Shown here one piece after another: positions 1 to 6,037 of a stretch of 7,360 nucleotides of DNA. Position numbers and translations under genes: made by a program. This DNA is from an uncultured Polyangiaceae bacterium (GTDB taxonomy: Bacteria; Myxococcota_A; Polyangia; Polyangiales; Houyiibacteriaceae). The stretch lies in NCBI GenBank assembly GCA_947259605.1, contig CAMYMX010000160.1:1-7360 (forward strand). The letters run 5' to 3'. The notes beneath the pieces were generated by a model. The model was given only the letters and a program-made list of their open reading frames with translations, made no database searches and had not been told where the DNA came from. How positions within the stretch are numbered: the first letter of the stretch is position 1; each line of letters opens with the position of its first letter.

Positions 1-1158
1 GTGAGCATGGACGGCGTGCATGACCGAGCCAGCGCCAAGAAAGAGGCAGGCCTTGAAGAAGGCGTGCGTGAAGACGTGGAAGAAGCCCGCCGCGAAGAAG
101 CCGACGCCCACTGCAGCGAACATGAAGCCGAGTTGGCTCACGGTGGAGTAGGCGAGAATCTTCTTCATCTCGCGTTGGACCACCGCAATCGATGCGGCGA
201 GCAGCGCGGTCAGAGTGCCGGTGACCGCGATGATGGCCATCGCCACGTCCGAGGTGATGAACAGCGGAGACAAGCGGCAGCAGAGGTAGACGCCGGCAGT
301 GACCATGGTGGCGGCGTGGATGAGGGCGGAGACCGGGGTCGGGCCGGCCATAGCGTCCGGAAGCCAAACGTAGAGCGGAATCTGAGCGCTCTTGCCGGTG
401 CAGCCGAGGAAAAGGAAGACACAGGCGACCGTTGCGAGACTGGGCATCACGCCAAAAATCCCGAATGGGAAGTCGGCCCGGAACTGGCCGCCCATCGCCG
501 CCGCGTTGATGTCGGTAAACTCGAACGAGCCCGCGACGCCAACCAAGATGAACATGCCCACCAGGACGCCGAAGTCGCCGATCCGGTTGACGACGAACGC
601 TTTGCGGCCGGCCGCCGCGTACACGCGGTTCTCGTACCAAAAGCCGATCAGCAGGTAGGAGCAGAGACCGACGCCCTCCCAGCCGACGAACATGACGGGC
701 AAGCTGCTCCCGAGGACCAGAATCAGCATCGAGGCCATGAACAGGTTCAGAAAGCTCATGAACCGCGGGTAGCCCTCGTCCTCGCCCATATAGCCGATGC
801 TGTAGAGATGAATCAGGCCGCCGACGCCGGTGACCACCAGGGTCATGACGCCGCTGAGCGAGTCCATCAGGAACCGGACGTTGATCGCGACGACATTGCC
901 GCGCGGAAGGCTGAGAGAGAACCACTCGTAGAACTGATAGGTCAGCGCTGGATGCTCTGTTTCGTGGCCGCTGAGCCCGTAGAGCTCGATGAACGCGGTG
1001 ACGGCAAGCCCAAAGGAAACCGCGACGGACCCGACACCGACCAGGGTGACCAGGGCCTTGGGCATGTACCGCCCGACGAGCCCGTTCACGATCGCCCCGC
1101 CCAAGGGGAACACAATGATCAAGAGGAGCAGAATCTGCTGATGTGCTTCGTCGTGCAT
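1..1158 (-). CDS. nuoL: NADH-quinone oxidoreductase subunit L, 5' part (runs off left edge)
   Basis: This encodes the large antiporter-like subunit of the complex I membrane arm, which couples quinone reduction to proton translocation at the distal end. I translated the minus strand from the ATG at 1158; 386 codons are open to position 1 with no stop, against about 610-650 aa in the family, so the C-terminal third and the lateral helix are missing only because the window ends. Diagnostic motifs are GWEGVGLCSYLLIGFWY at about residues 159-175 (conserved membrane Glu at 161), GKSAQIPLYVWLPDAM at about 255-270 (channel Lys near 256), SALIHAATMVTAGVY around 277-291, and HVFTHAFFKACLFL around 361-374 (Lys near 369). 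Helices fill almost the whole sequence. The start lies 4 bp past the nuoK stop without a clear ribosome binding site, suggesting translational coupling. The expected nuoM and nuoN would lie further left. Confidence 0.97.
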   Translation of the reverse strand, partial: MHDEAHQQILLLLIIVFPLGGAIVNGLVGRYMPKALVTLVGVGSVAVSFGLAVTAFIELYGLSGHETEHPALTYQFYEWFSLSLPRGNVVAINVRFLMDSLSGVMTLVVTGVGGLIHLYSIGYMGEDEGYPRFMSFLNLFMASMLILVLGSSLPVMFVGWEGVGLCSYLLIGFWYENRVYAAAGRKAFVVNRIGDFGVLVGMFILVGVAGSFEFTDINAAAMGGQFRADFPFGIFGVMPSLATVACVFLFLGCTGKSAQIPLYVWLPDAMAGPTPVSALIHAATMVTAGVYLCCRLSPLFITSDVAMAIIAVTGTLTALLAASIAVVQREMKKILAYSTVSQLGFMFAAVGVGFFAAGFFHVFTHAFFKACLFLGAGSVMHAVHAH

Positions 1159-1162
1159 GGGT

Positions 1163-1465
1163 TCAGTACTTCAGCAGGCTTGCGTCGTCGGTATCGATCG
1201 TCTTTTTGATTCGGTAGTACGCGATGAGAATCGCCAAGCCGACGGCCGCCTCGGCAGCCGCGACGGCGATGACGAAGAAAGCAAAAACCTGCCCATCGTG
1301 GTTCGCCGGGTTGACGCGATTGAATGCAAGCAAGACCACGTTGACCGAATTGAGCATCAGCTCGATCGACATGAGCTGGATCAGCATGTTGCGACGGGTC
1401 AAAAACCCTGCAGCCCCGATGCCGAACAAGACCGAGGCGAGCGCGAGATATGTTCCGACTCCCAT
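1163..1465 (-). CDS. nuoK: NADH-quinone oxidoreductase subunit K
   Basis: This is the small three-helix complex I membrane subunit (MrpC-like) that forms part of the proton pathway between NuoJ and NuoN. It is 100 aa, the usual family length. The N-terminus (MGVGTYLALASVLFGIGAAG) matches the family start. The segment LMSIELMLNSVNVVLLAF carries the first conserved membrane glutamate (E35), and the helix FAFFVIAVAAAEAAVGLAI carries the second (E72); both correspond to the proton-path glutamates known in the E. coli protein. The ATG lies 6 bp after the nuoJ stop, with a GGAG about 9 nt upstream inside the end of nuoJ. No anomaly is seen. Confidence 0.97.
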   Translation of the reverse strand: MGVGTYLALASVLFGIGAAGFLTRRNMLIQLMSIELMLNSVNVVLLAFNRVNPANHDGQVFAFFVIAVAAAEAAVGLAILIAYYRIKKTIDTDDASLLKY

Positions 1466-1471
1466 CGCTTC

Positions 1472-1975
1472 TTACTCCGTGCGGCTCCGCGCAATCGCAA
1501 TCGAGCCAATGATGGCCACCAAGAGCGTGATCGAAATCACCTCGAAGGGGACGAGCGCCTTGGAGTAGATCGCCATGCCAAGGCCCTCGACCGTGCCAAA
1601 GTCTTCGGCTGCCGCCCCCCAGGGCAGATCGAAATAGGCAAGCGAGGTAGAAACCGCCAAGACGATCGCGATCGTGACGGCAAGGCTCAAGGTGCGTGAG
1701 GCGAATCGCCCCTCAATCGCTCTCACCTCCGAGGCCGGACCGATGAGCATGATGACGAAGACGAACAGGACGACGACCGCGCCGGCGTACACCAGAAGCT
1801 GCAGGGCGGCCAAGAGCTGTGCATTGAGCGTGAGGAACATCCCGGCCAGCGAGATGATGTGAATCAAAAGGCCAATCGCCGCGCGAAGCGGGCGGCGCGC
1901 CGAAATCGTGACCAGGCCGCCAGCCATGGCAAAAATCGCCGTCGTCACGAACAAGATGGTTCCGGGGCTGGTCAC
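1472..1975 (-). CDS. nuoJ: NADH-quinone oxidoreductase subunit J
   Basis: This is the complex I membrane subunit J (167 aa, within the usual bacterial range), whose third helix forms part of the link between the quinone site and the antiporter subunits. The key motif is QLLVYAGAVVVLFVFVIML at about residues 59-77, the characteristic glycine-containing helix 3. Five membrane segments can be read: about 7-24, 30-50, 55-78, 94-115 and 140-162. The start is the GTG at 1975. It has a strong GAGGGG five bases upstream, and its GTGA overlaps the nuoF stop. The reading frame stays open upstream into nuoF, but that part encodes charged sequence unlike NuoJ, so a longer start is rejected. The gene directly follows nuoF, where nuoG would be expected. 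Confidence 0.96.
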   Translation of the reverse strand: MTSPGTILFVTTAIFAMAGGLVTISARRPLRAAIGLLIHIISLAGMFLTLNAQLLAALQLLVYAGAVVVLFVFVIMLIGPASEVRAIEGRFASRTLSLAVTIAIVLAVSTSLAYFDLPWGAAAEDFGTVEGLGMAIYSKALVPFEVISITLLVAIIGSIAIARSRTE

Positions 1976-3348
1976 GCACGCCCCTCTACCATGGCGCGCA
2001 CACTCTCGTCGTGCCGGACACCCTCGGGTACGCCGCGGCTTGCGGCTTGCATGAACTCCTCGCGGAACTTCTGCACCATCCCGAGCATCGGCATCGCGGT
2101 GCCATCGGCGAACGCGCAAATCGTATTGCCCATCATGTTGTTCGAGATGTTGACCAGAAGCTCGACGTCCTCGACTTTGCCGCGGCCTTCGCAAAGGTTG
2201 TCCAGCACGTCGACCAGCCAGCCCGTTCCTTCGCGGCAAGGCGTGCACTGACCACAGGACTCGTGCTTGTAGAAGCGCATCAGGTTGCGGCAGGCCTCGA
2301 CCATGTTGACTGTGTCGTCCATGACGATCGCGCAGCACGTGCCGAGCATCGTGCCGAGCGCCCGATAGGTGTCGACACCCATCGGTACGTCGATTTCGCT
2401 CTGGCCGTGCCATTTGTGCAGCGGATGCGTTTCGGCCGGTGCGTCGACCTTGCGGCGCGGATCGAGCACGGGCGTCGAGGAACCTCCCGGGACGACCGCC
2501 TTCAAAGAGCGATCGCCGAGCATGCCGCCTGCATAGTCTTCGATGAGCTCCCGCATGGTAATGCCGACGGGCGCTTCGTAGAGACCCGGGTTCTTCACGT
2601 GGCCGCTCACCCCGTAGATTCGAACACCGCCATCCCCCGGAAGTCTGCTCAGGGCGGACCAAGCCTCGCCACCCATCTCGACGATGTCAGGCACCGACGC
2701 AATCGTTTCGACGTTGTTGACGATGGTCGGCATCCCGAACGCGCCTTTGACCGCCGGGAACGGTGGCTTGAGCCGAGGCTCACCGCGGCGTCCTTCCAGC
2801 GAGTTGAGGAGGGCCGTCTCCTCGCCGCAGATGTATGCCCCTGCGCCCGAGTGGACGTAAACCTCAATCGCGTGGTCGATCCCAAACGGCCGCTCGCCCA
2901 GGTAACCCGCCTGACGCGCCTCCGCGATCGCCTGCTCGAGCCGGCCGATCGAGAACGCAAGCTCGCCTCGCACGTAGATGTAGGCCACGTGCGCATCGAT
3001 CGCGAAACAGGAGATGATCGCCCCTTCGATGAGCCGATGCGGGTCGAGATCCATGATGCTGCGGTCTTTGAAGGTCCCGGGTTCGCTCTCGTCCGCGTTG
3101 ATGACCAGATAGATCTCGTCGCCCTCGCGCTTGTTGAGGAAGCCCCACTTCACGCCGGCTGGGAAACCGGCACCGCCACGGCCGCGGATGTTGGCCTTCT
3201 TGACCTCTTCCTTGAGATCTGCGGGCTTTCGGGTCGTCAGCGCTTCCCGGGCGATCCGGTAGGCGCCGGCGGGCTCCGCATTGGCGAGCTTCCAGCTCTC
3301 TGCAATGCCGTACCGCGCGGTCAGCAGGGGCTTGGCCGGCTCGTTCAT
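1972..3348 (-). CDS. nuoF: NADH-quinone oxidoreductase subunit F (NADH/FMN-binding)
   Basis: This is the 51-kDa-type subunit of the complex I NADH module: it binds NADH and FMN and passes electrons to the N3 [4Fe-4S] cluster in the cytoplasmic arm. At 458 aa it is near the family size (about 420-450). The glycine-rich NADH/FMN segment RGRGGAGFPAGVKW is at about 55-68, and NADESEPGTFKDR, part of the flavin site, is at about 84-96. GAGAYICGEETALLNSLEG is at about 168-186. The cluster cysteines are C365, C368 and C371 in ESCGQCTPCREG, plus C411 in GNTICAFADG. Residues about 296-320, just after PGGSSTPVL, are longer than in E. coli or mitochondrial homologues as I remember them. The ATG overlaps the nuoE stop (ATGA), with an AGAGG about nine bases upstream. 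The stop overlaps the nuoJ GTG. Confidence 0.98.
   Translation of the reverse strand: MNEPAKPLLTARYGIAESWKLANAEPAGAYRIAREALTTRKPADLKEEVKKANIRGRGGAGFPAGVKWGFLNKREGDEIYLVINADESEPGTFKDRSIMDLDPHRLIEGAIISCFAIDAHVAYIYVRGELAFSIGRLEQAIAEARQAGYLGERPFGIDHAIEVYVHSGAGAYICGEETALLNSLEGRRGEPRLKPPFPAVKGAFGMPTIVNNVETIASVPDIVEMGGEAWSALSRLPGDGGVRIYGVSGHVKNPGLYEAPVGITMRELIEDYAGGMLGDRSLKAVVPGGSSTPVLDPRRKVDAPAETHPLHKWHGQSEIDVPMGVDTYRALGTMLGTCCAIVMDDTVNMVEACRNLMRFYKHESCGQCTPCREGTGWLVDVLDNLCEGRGKVEDVELLVNISNNMMGNTICAFADGTAMPMLGMVQKFREEFMQAASRGVPEGVRHDESVRAMVEGRA
1981..1986 (-). promoter_or_regulatory. Ribosome binding site of nuoJ
   Basis: Read on the minus strand, this is GAGGGG with five bases (CGTGC) before the GTG start of nuoJ. 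It lies inside the last codons of nuoF. It is the clearest Shine-Dalgarno sequence in the window, and it fixes the GTG as the nuoJ start against the longer open frame. Confidence 0.75.
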
Positions 3349-3998
3349 GATTCGTCGCCTCTCTCGTCGGCCGGAGGTGGGGGTTGGCTAGCAAGCCGTA
3401 CGGCCTCTCGACTCGGCGGCGGGGGCGCCGAGCTCACGCTGTTACGGTCTCCTGCCTCACCACCCGTCGGCGCGCGAAAGCTTGCGAATGTGGAGAACTC
3501 CGCGGCGGCAGCCTCCGCGCCCTTGGCAGCGTGCGTGTCGATGATGCGGTCGAGCAACTCCAAATCGAGGTTCTCGTAGTAGTGGTCGTTGATCTGCACC
3601 ATTGGAGCCTGCCCGCAGGCAGCCAAACACTCGGCCTTGAGCAGGGTGAACTTCCCATCCGAGCTGGTGTGGCCGGCCTTGCAACCGAGCTTGCTCTCGA
3701 GACGCTCTTGAATCGCTTTGCCCCCGCGGAGGTCGCACGAAAGCGTTCGGCAGACCCAAACGACGTTCTCGCCGACCGGTTCATCGAAGAACATCGTATA
3801 GAAGGTCACGACGCCTTTCACGATTGAAGTCGAGAGCTCCAGACGCTCCGCGACGTACTCGACGACGTCAGGGCTGATCCACCCGTTCTGTCGCTGGCAG
3901 AGCCACAGGATGGGCAAGAGCGCCGCTCGACGCTCGGGATAGCGGGTCAATACGTCGTCGACCTGTTGTTCGCGTTCCGGCGTAAGCGCAAAAGCCAT
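3345..3998 (-). CDS. nuoE: NADH-quinone oxidoreductase subunit E ([2Fe-2S], thioredoxin-like)
   Basis: This is the 24-kDa-type complex I subunit, with the N1a [2Fe-2S] cluster, that pairs with NuoF in the NADH module. It is 217 aa. An N-terminal helical part (about 1-75) carries family segments such as ILWLCQRQNGWISPDVVEYVA and VKGVVTFYTMF. A thioredoxin-like ferredoxin fold follows, with C83, C88, C124 and C128; the 5-36-4 spacing is that of the classical NuoE cluster. Residues from about 160 to the end are an extra low-complexity tail rich in Ala, Ser and Pro with two PPPP runs, longer than typical bacterial NuoE C-termini. It is the first gene of this nuo cluster. A sigma70-like promoter ends only 14 bp before the ATG, and no Shine-Dalgarno sequence is visible. 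Confidence 0.97.
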   Translation of the reverse strand: MAFALTPEREQQVDDVLTRYPERRAALLPILWLCQRQNGWISPDVVEYVAERLELSTSIVKGVVTFYTMFFDEPVGENVVWVCRTLSCDLRGGKAIQERLESKLGCKAGHTSSDGKFTLLKAECLAACGQAPMVQINDHYYENLDLELLDRIIDTHAAKGAEAAAAEFSTFASFRAPTGGEAGDRNSVSSAPPPPSREAVRLASQPPPPADERGDES

Positions 3999-4012
3999 GG
4001 CAGGGCGCCCGG

Positions 4013-4041
4013 ACGCTAGGCCCGCCGGGCTCCCCTGTCAA
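4013..4041 (-). promoter_or_regulatory. Predicted sigma70-type promoter of the nuoEFJKL cluster
   Basis: On the minus strand there is a perfect -35 TTGACA (4041-4036), a 17-bp spacer and a -10 TAGCGT (4018-4013, 3 of 6 consensus). Transcription would begin around 4006-4007, leaving only about 8 nt before the nuoE ATG at 3998. The spacer holds the palindrome GCCCG-C-CGGGC (4020-4030), and the expected start site lies in GGGCGCCC (4003-4010). Either could be a regulator site or simply reflect GC richness. The location in the nuoE/4074 divergent gap supports a real promoter. The weak -10 and lack of data limit confidence. Confidence 0.5.
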
Positions 4042-4073
4042 GGTCGCCAGAACAGTGGTAAATCCCGCCGCTC

Positions 4074-4592
4074 ATGACGGAAGACGCACGACAGTCCCCT
4101 TCGCGAAATATCGGACTCTGGGTCGGCTTAGGGTGCCTCGGTGTCCTGGTCGTGTCCTGCTGCCTGCTTACCTTTTGGGTGCAGTCTTACGGCATGCGAT
4201 TCATCCTCGGCCAGGGCGAGGGCACCCAGATGTGGATTTCGCGGCACGTTCTGGTTGGCGCCCTCGAGGGAACGCGAAAGACCTGCACCAACGGGGCGAT
4301 CAGCGAGGATGCCTTGCCTTGGTTTCACCCGAATATGCCGTCGGAGACACGGAACCTAGCCTGCTCGCTCGATGCAGCGATGCTTCAGGCGCTCGCTGAG
4401 CCGGAGCGGAGTACGAGTGTTTCGATCGGGCAAACGGACTGGGCCACAAGTGCGTCCGAGATCGGCATGGACCCGACGCTTTGTTTCGCGCACCGCACCG
4501 AGGACGTGAGCGCGGTCGGGTGCTTCGACCCCGACGGCAGCTCGGGTGCGATCCCGTATCAGATCATTGATCTGAGTCTGACTCGTCCGTGA
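4074..4592 (+). CDS. Hypothetical protein with one N-terminal transmembrane anchor
   Basis: I do not recognise this 172-aa protein. It has a short polar N-terminus, one strongly hydrophobic segment at about residues 14-36 (containing C21, C29 and C30) and then a soluble region of about 135 residues. With positive charge before the helix (R6, R11) and little after it, an N-in, C-out inner-membrane topology is likely, placing the soluble part in the periplasm. That part holds four cysteines (C71, C97, C137, C150), which could form two disulfides. It is acidic and rich in Ser, Thr, Asp and Glu. The gene diverges from nuoE, with 75 bp between starts, and converges on the predicted lipoprotein gene with a 29-bp overlap. 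No Shine-Dalgarno sequence precedes the ATG. The frame is supported by the membrane segment and lack of better alternatives; no function can be given. Confidence 0.65.
   Translation: MTEDARQSPSRNIGLWVGLGCLGVLVVSCCLLTFWVQSYGMRFILGQGEGTQMWISRHVLVGALEGTRKTCTNGAISEDALPWFHPNMPSETRNLACSLDAAMLQALAEPERSTSVSIGQTDWATSASEIGMDPTLCFAHRTEDVSAVGCFDPDGSSGAIPYQIIDLSLTRP
4559..4584. repeat. Two abutting perfect palindromes in a convergent gene overlap
   Basis: TCAGATCA-T-TGATCTGA (4559-4575) has 8-bp arms around one central base. It is followed by, and shares two bases with, GAGTC-T-GACTC (4574-4584), with 5-bp arms. Both lie at the 3' ends of the convergent genes, and the first contains the minus-strand stop codon. 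There is no T-run on either side and the arms are AT-balanced, so a standard rho-independent terminator is not supported. Possible roles are a weak bidirectional hairpin, a protein-binding site, or chance. Confidence 0.55.
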
Positions 4593-5193
4593 CTTCGAGA
4601 GGCGTCCGGCGGTACGCCACGGTCAGCCCAGCGCTGCCCGGATGACCGCGTGGCCGCAGCTGGAGCATCACGCAGGGCTCCGAACCCTCGTCGGTCATGC
4701 AGTTCGTCAACCCGGCGAAGGTGCGATTCTGGCGCAGCCCGTGCCAGTCGACACCGACGGGAACATCTCTCTCCCGCGGATATCGAAGCGACGATACAGA
4801 GCCGTCCCTCTCGATGAAGAGGAGCTCGGCCTGGAGCACGTTCGGGTCCTGCGAAAACGCGAAATCGAACATCCGCCAAAACATCGCTTCGCCGTGCTCG
4901 AGTTGCGCTTCGCTAATTACGTGGCCCGATGAACGAAACCGCTCGAGGAGCGGCTTCATGTTGTTGGGGAGCGAGTCCTCGTCCCCGTTGACAGCGCCGA
5001 CGAGCAAGCGCTTTCGGGCAACATCGGTTCGGAGCTCAAGAAGCTTCAACGCCCGCGATCGCAGCTCAGCGAAGTTCTCGACGTAGGGCTGAGCGGCCCG
5101 AACCGCCTCCGCCCTCCCCGTGCAACCGCCCAGAAGCGCTTGGAGTGCCAGCAGCCAAGCGCTGACGAGGACCCATCCAAAGCGGGCGCGCAT
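4564..5193 (-). CDS. Predicted lipoprotein of unknown function
   Basis: The family is not recognised. From the ATG at 5193 the product is 209 aa and begins with a bacterial lipoprotein signal: Arg2 and Arg4, a hydrophobic stretch at about 6-21 and the lipobox LGGC with the lipidated Cys at residue 24. The next residue is Thr rather than Asp, consistent with outer-membrane sorting under E. coli rules (inference). The mature part starts with a probably helical, Arg/Leu-rich region (about 28-65). It ends in a region that looks beta-rich, with a cysteine pair, C165 and C174, which could form a disulfide, and an acidic tail. An upstream TTG (5229) would extend it by 12 residues and bury the signal, so the ATG is preferred. 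The 3' end overlaps the convergent 4074-4592 gene by 29 bp. The 5' end lies 50 bp from the divergent mlaF. Confidence 0.7.
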   Translation of the reverse strand: MRARFGWVLVSAWLLALQALLGGCTGRAEAVRAAQPYVENFAELRSRALKLLELRTDVARKRLLVGAVNGDEDSLPNNMKPLLERFRSSGHVISEAQLEHGEAMFWRMFDFAFSQDPNVLQAELLFIERDGSVSSLRYPRERDVPVGVDWHGLRQNRTFAGLTNCMTDEGSEPCVMLQLRPRGHPGSAGLTVAYRRTPLEVTDESDSDQ

Positions 5194-5207
5194 GGCACTT
5201 ACAGTAG

Positions 5208-5236
5208 TCGACGAGCCGCACAAGCCCAACTAAAGT
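5208..5236 (+). promoter_or_regulatory. Possible promoter of mlaF-mlaD(-thyA)
   Basis: TCGACG (5208-5213, 4 of 6 to TTGACA) is separated by exactly 17 bp from TAAAGT (5231-5236, 4 of 6 to TATAAT). The predicted start would fall at about 5243, right at the mlaF ATG (5244), giving a leaderless or nearly leaderless mRNA. This agrees with the lack of a Shine-Dalgarno sequence before mlaF. The hexamers are mediocre and the region is short, so chance is a serious alternative. Confidence 0.3.
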
Positions 5237-5243
5237 TCACCTG

Positions 5244-6017
5244 ATGGCGCTCATCGAATTCCGAGGGGTCAAGAAGGCCTTTGGGCCTAAGGCCGTGTAC
5301 CGCGACCTGAACCTCGACGTCAACGAGGGCGAGGTGCTGACCATCATCGGTGGCTCCGGGCAAGGCAAAAGCGTCATGCTCAAAATGCTGATTGGCCTCT
5401 TGGAGATCGACGGAGGCACCATTTTCTTCGATGACAAACAGATCTCGGGGATCACGGAGGCAGAGTACGCAGCGGTCCGGCGGCGAGTGGCGATGCTCTT
5501 CCAGGCGAGCGCCCTTTTCGACTCACTCAACGCAAAGGAGAACGTGGCGTACGGGCTCCGGGAGCAGCTCGACATGAGCGAAACACAGATCGCGGAACGA
5601 GTCCGCGAGTCGCTGACGTACGTAGGGCTTCCTGGCACCGAGGAGACCTGGCCTGCCGACCTGTCCGCTGGGATGAAAAAACGGATCGCACTTGCAAGAG
5701 CGCTGGCGATACGGCCTCAGGTCTTACTCTATGACGAGCCGACGACGGGGCTCGACCCGATCAACGTCACGCGTATCGCCGACCTCATCCAATATCTGAA
5801 CGACACCCTGGATGTCACCTCCGTGGTGGTGACGCACGACATGGACACGGCCCTGGCGATCAGTGACCGCATTGCAATGATCCACGAAGGCTTTGTGATT
5901 TTCTCCGGAACGCCGGACGAGCTGCGGGCCTCCGACAACCCTCAGGTCCGCGACTTCGTCGAAGGCAACGCTCCGGTCGACGAAGACACCGAAACTCTGC
6001 TAAGGAGTGCGGGGTAA
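5244..6017 (+). CDS. mlaF: Mla/Mce-type lipid transport ATP-binding protein
   Basis: This is the cytoplasmic ABC ATPase that powers MCE-type phospholipid transport, normally acting on an MlaE permease with MlaD attached. At 257 aa it is close to E. coli MlaF (about 270). Motifs in order: Walker A GGSGQGKS (36-43), Q-loop Gln87 in MLFQASALF, the MlaF-like segment SLNAKENVAYGLRE (about 94-107), ABC signature LSAGM (140-144), Walker B VLLYDEP (160-166), D-loop GLDP, and the switch histidine H198 in VVVTHD. FQASALF and the LSxGMKKR form separate it from generic importers and point to the MlaF/TGD3 group. The signature has Ala where LSGG is usual. The tail after FVEG is short. No mlaE adjoins it: a divergent lipoprotein gene lies upstream and mlaD follows after 20 bp. 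Confidence 0.93.
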   Translation: MALIEFRGVKKAFGPKAVYRDLNLDVNEGEVLTIIGGSGQGKSVMLKMLIGLLEIDGGTIFFDDKQISGITEAEYAAVRRRVAMLFQASALFDSLNAKENVAYGLREQLDMSETQIAERVRESLTYVGLPGTEETWPADLSAGMKKRIALARALAIRPQVLLYDEPTTGLDPINVTRIADLIQYLNDTLDVTSVVVTHDMDTALAISDRIAMIHEGFVIFSGTPDELRASDNPQVRDFVEGNAPVDEDTETLLRSAG

Positions 6018-6037
6018 GGGGCTCCGAAGGGCAACAA

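Noticed and set aside
1..1209. Long plus-strand open frame (402 codons) opposite nuoL
   Set aside because: It is antisense to a clear NuoL frame, encodes highly charged His/Asp/Glu/Arg-rich sequence and has no recognisable domain. Such open antisense frames are common in GC-rich coding DNA.
1157..1699. Plus-strand frame of 180 codons opposite nuoK/nuoJ
   Set aside because: It is antisense to NuoK and NuoJ and charged throughout, with no motif and no ribosome binding site.
1976..2662. N-terminal extension of nuoJ into the nuoF region
   Set aside because: The frame is open, but the added 229 residues are polar and Arg-rich, and the NuoJ family begins at the GTG at 1975, which has a strong GAGGGG upstream.
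2011..3579. Plus-strand open frame of 522 codons opposite nuoF/nuoE
   Set aside because: It lies antisense to well-supported NuoF and NuoE with conserved cofactor motifs. Its product is Arg/Asp/Val-rich and unlike any known family, so it is a codon-bias shadow.
4020..4030. GCCCGCCGGGC hairpin as a terminator for either flanking gene
   Set aside because: Both neighbouring genes start, not end, at this gap, and no T-run follows. It sits in the nuoE promoter spacer instead.
5194..5229. TTG start at 5229 for the lipoprotein gene
   Set aside because: It would place 12 extra polar residues before a good lipoprotein signal peptide. The ATG at 5193 gives the canonical positively charged start and a lipobox at residue 24.
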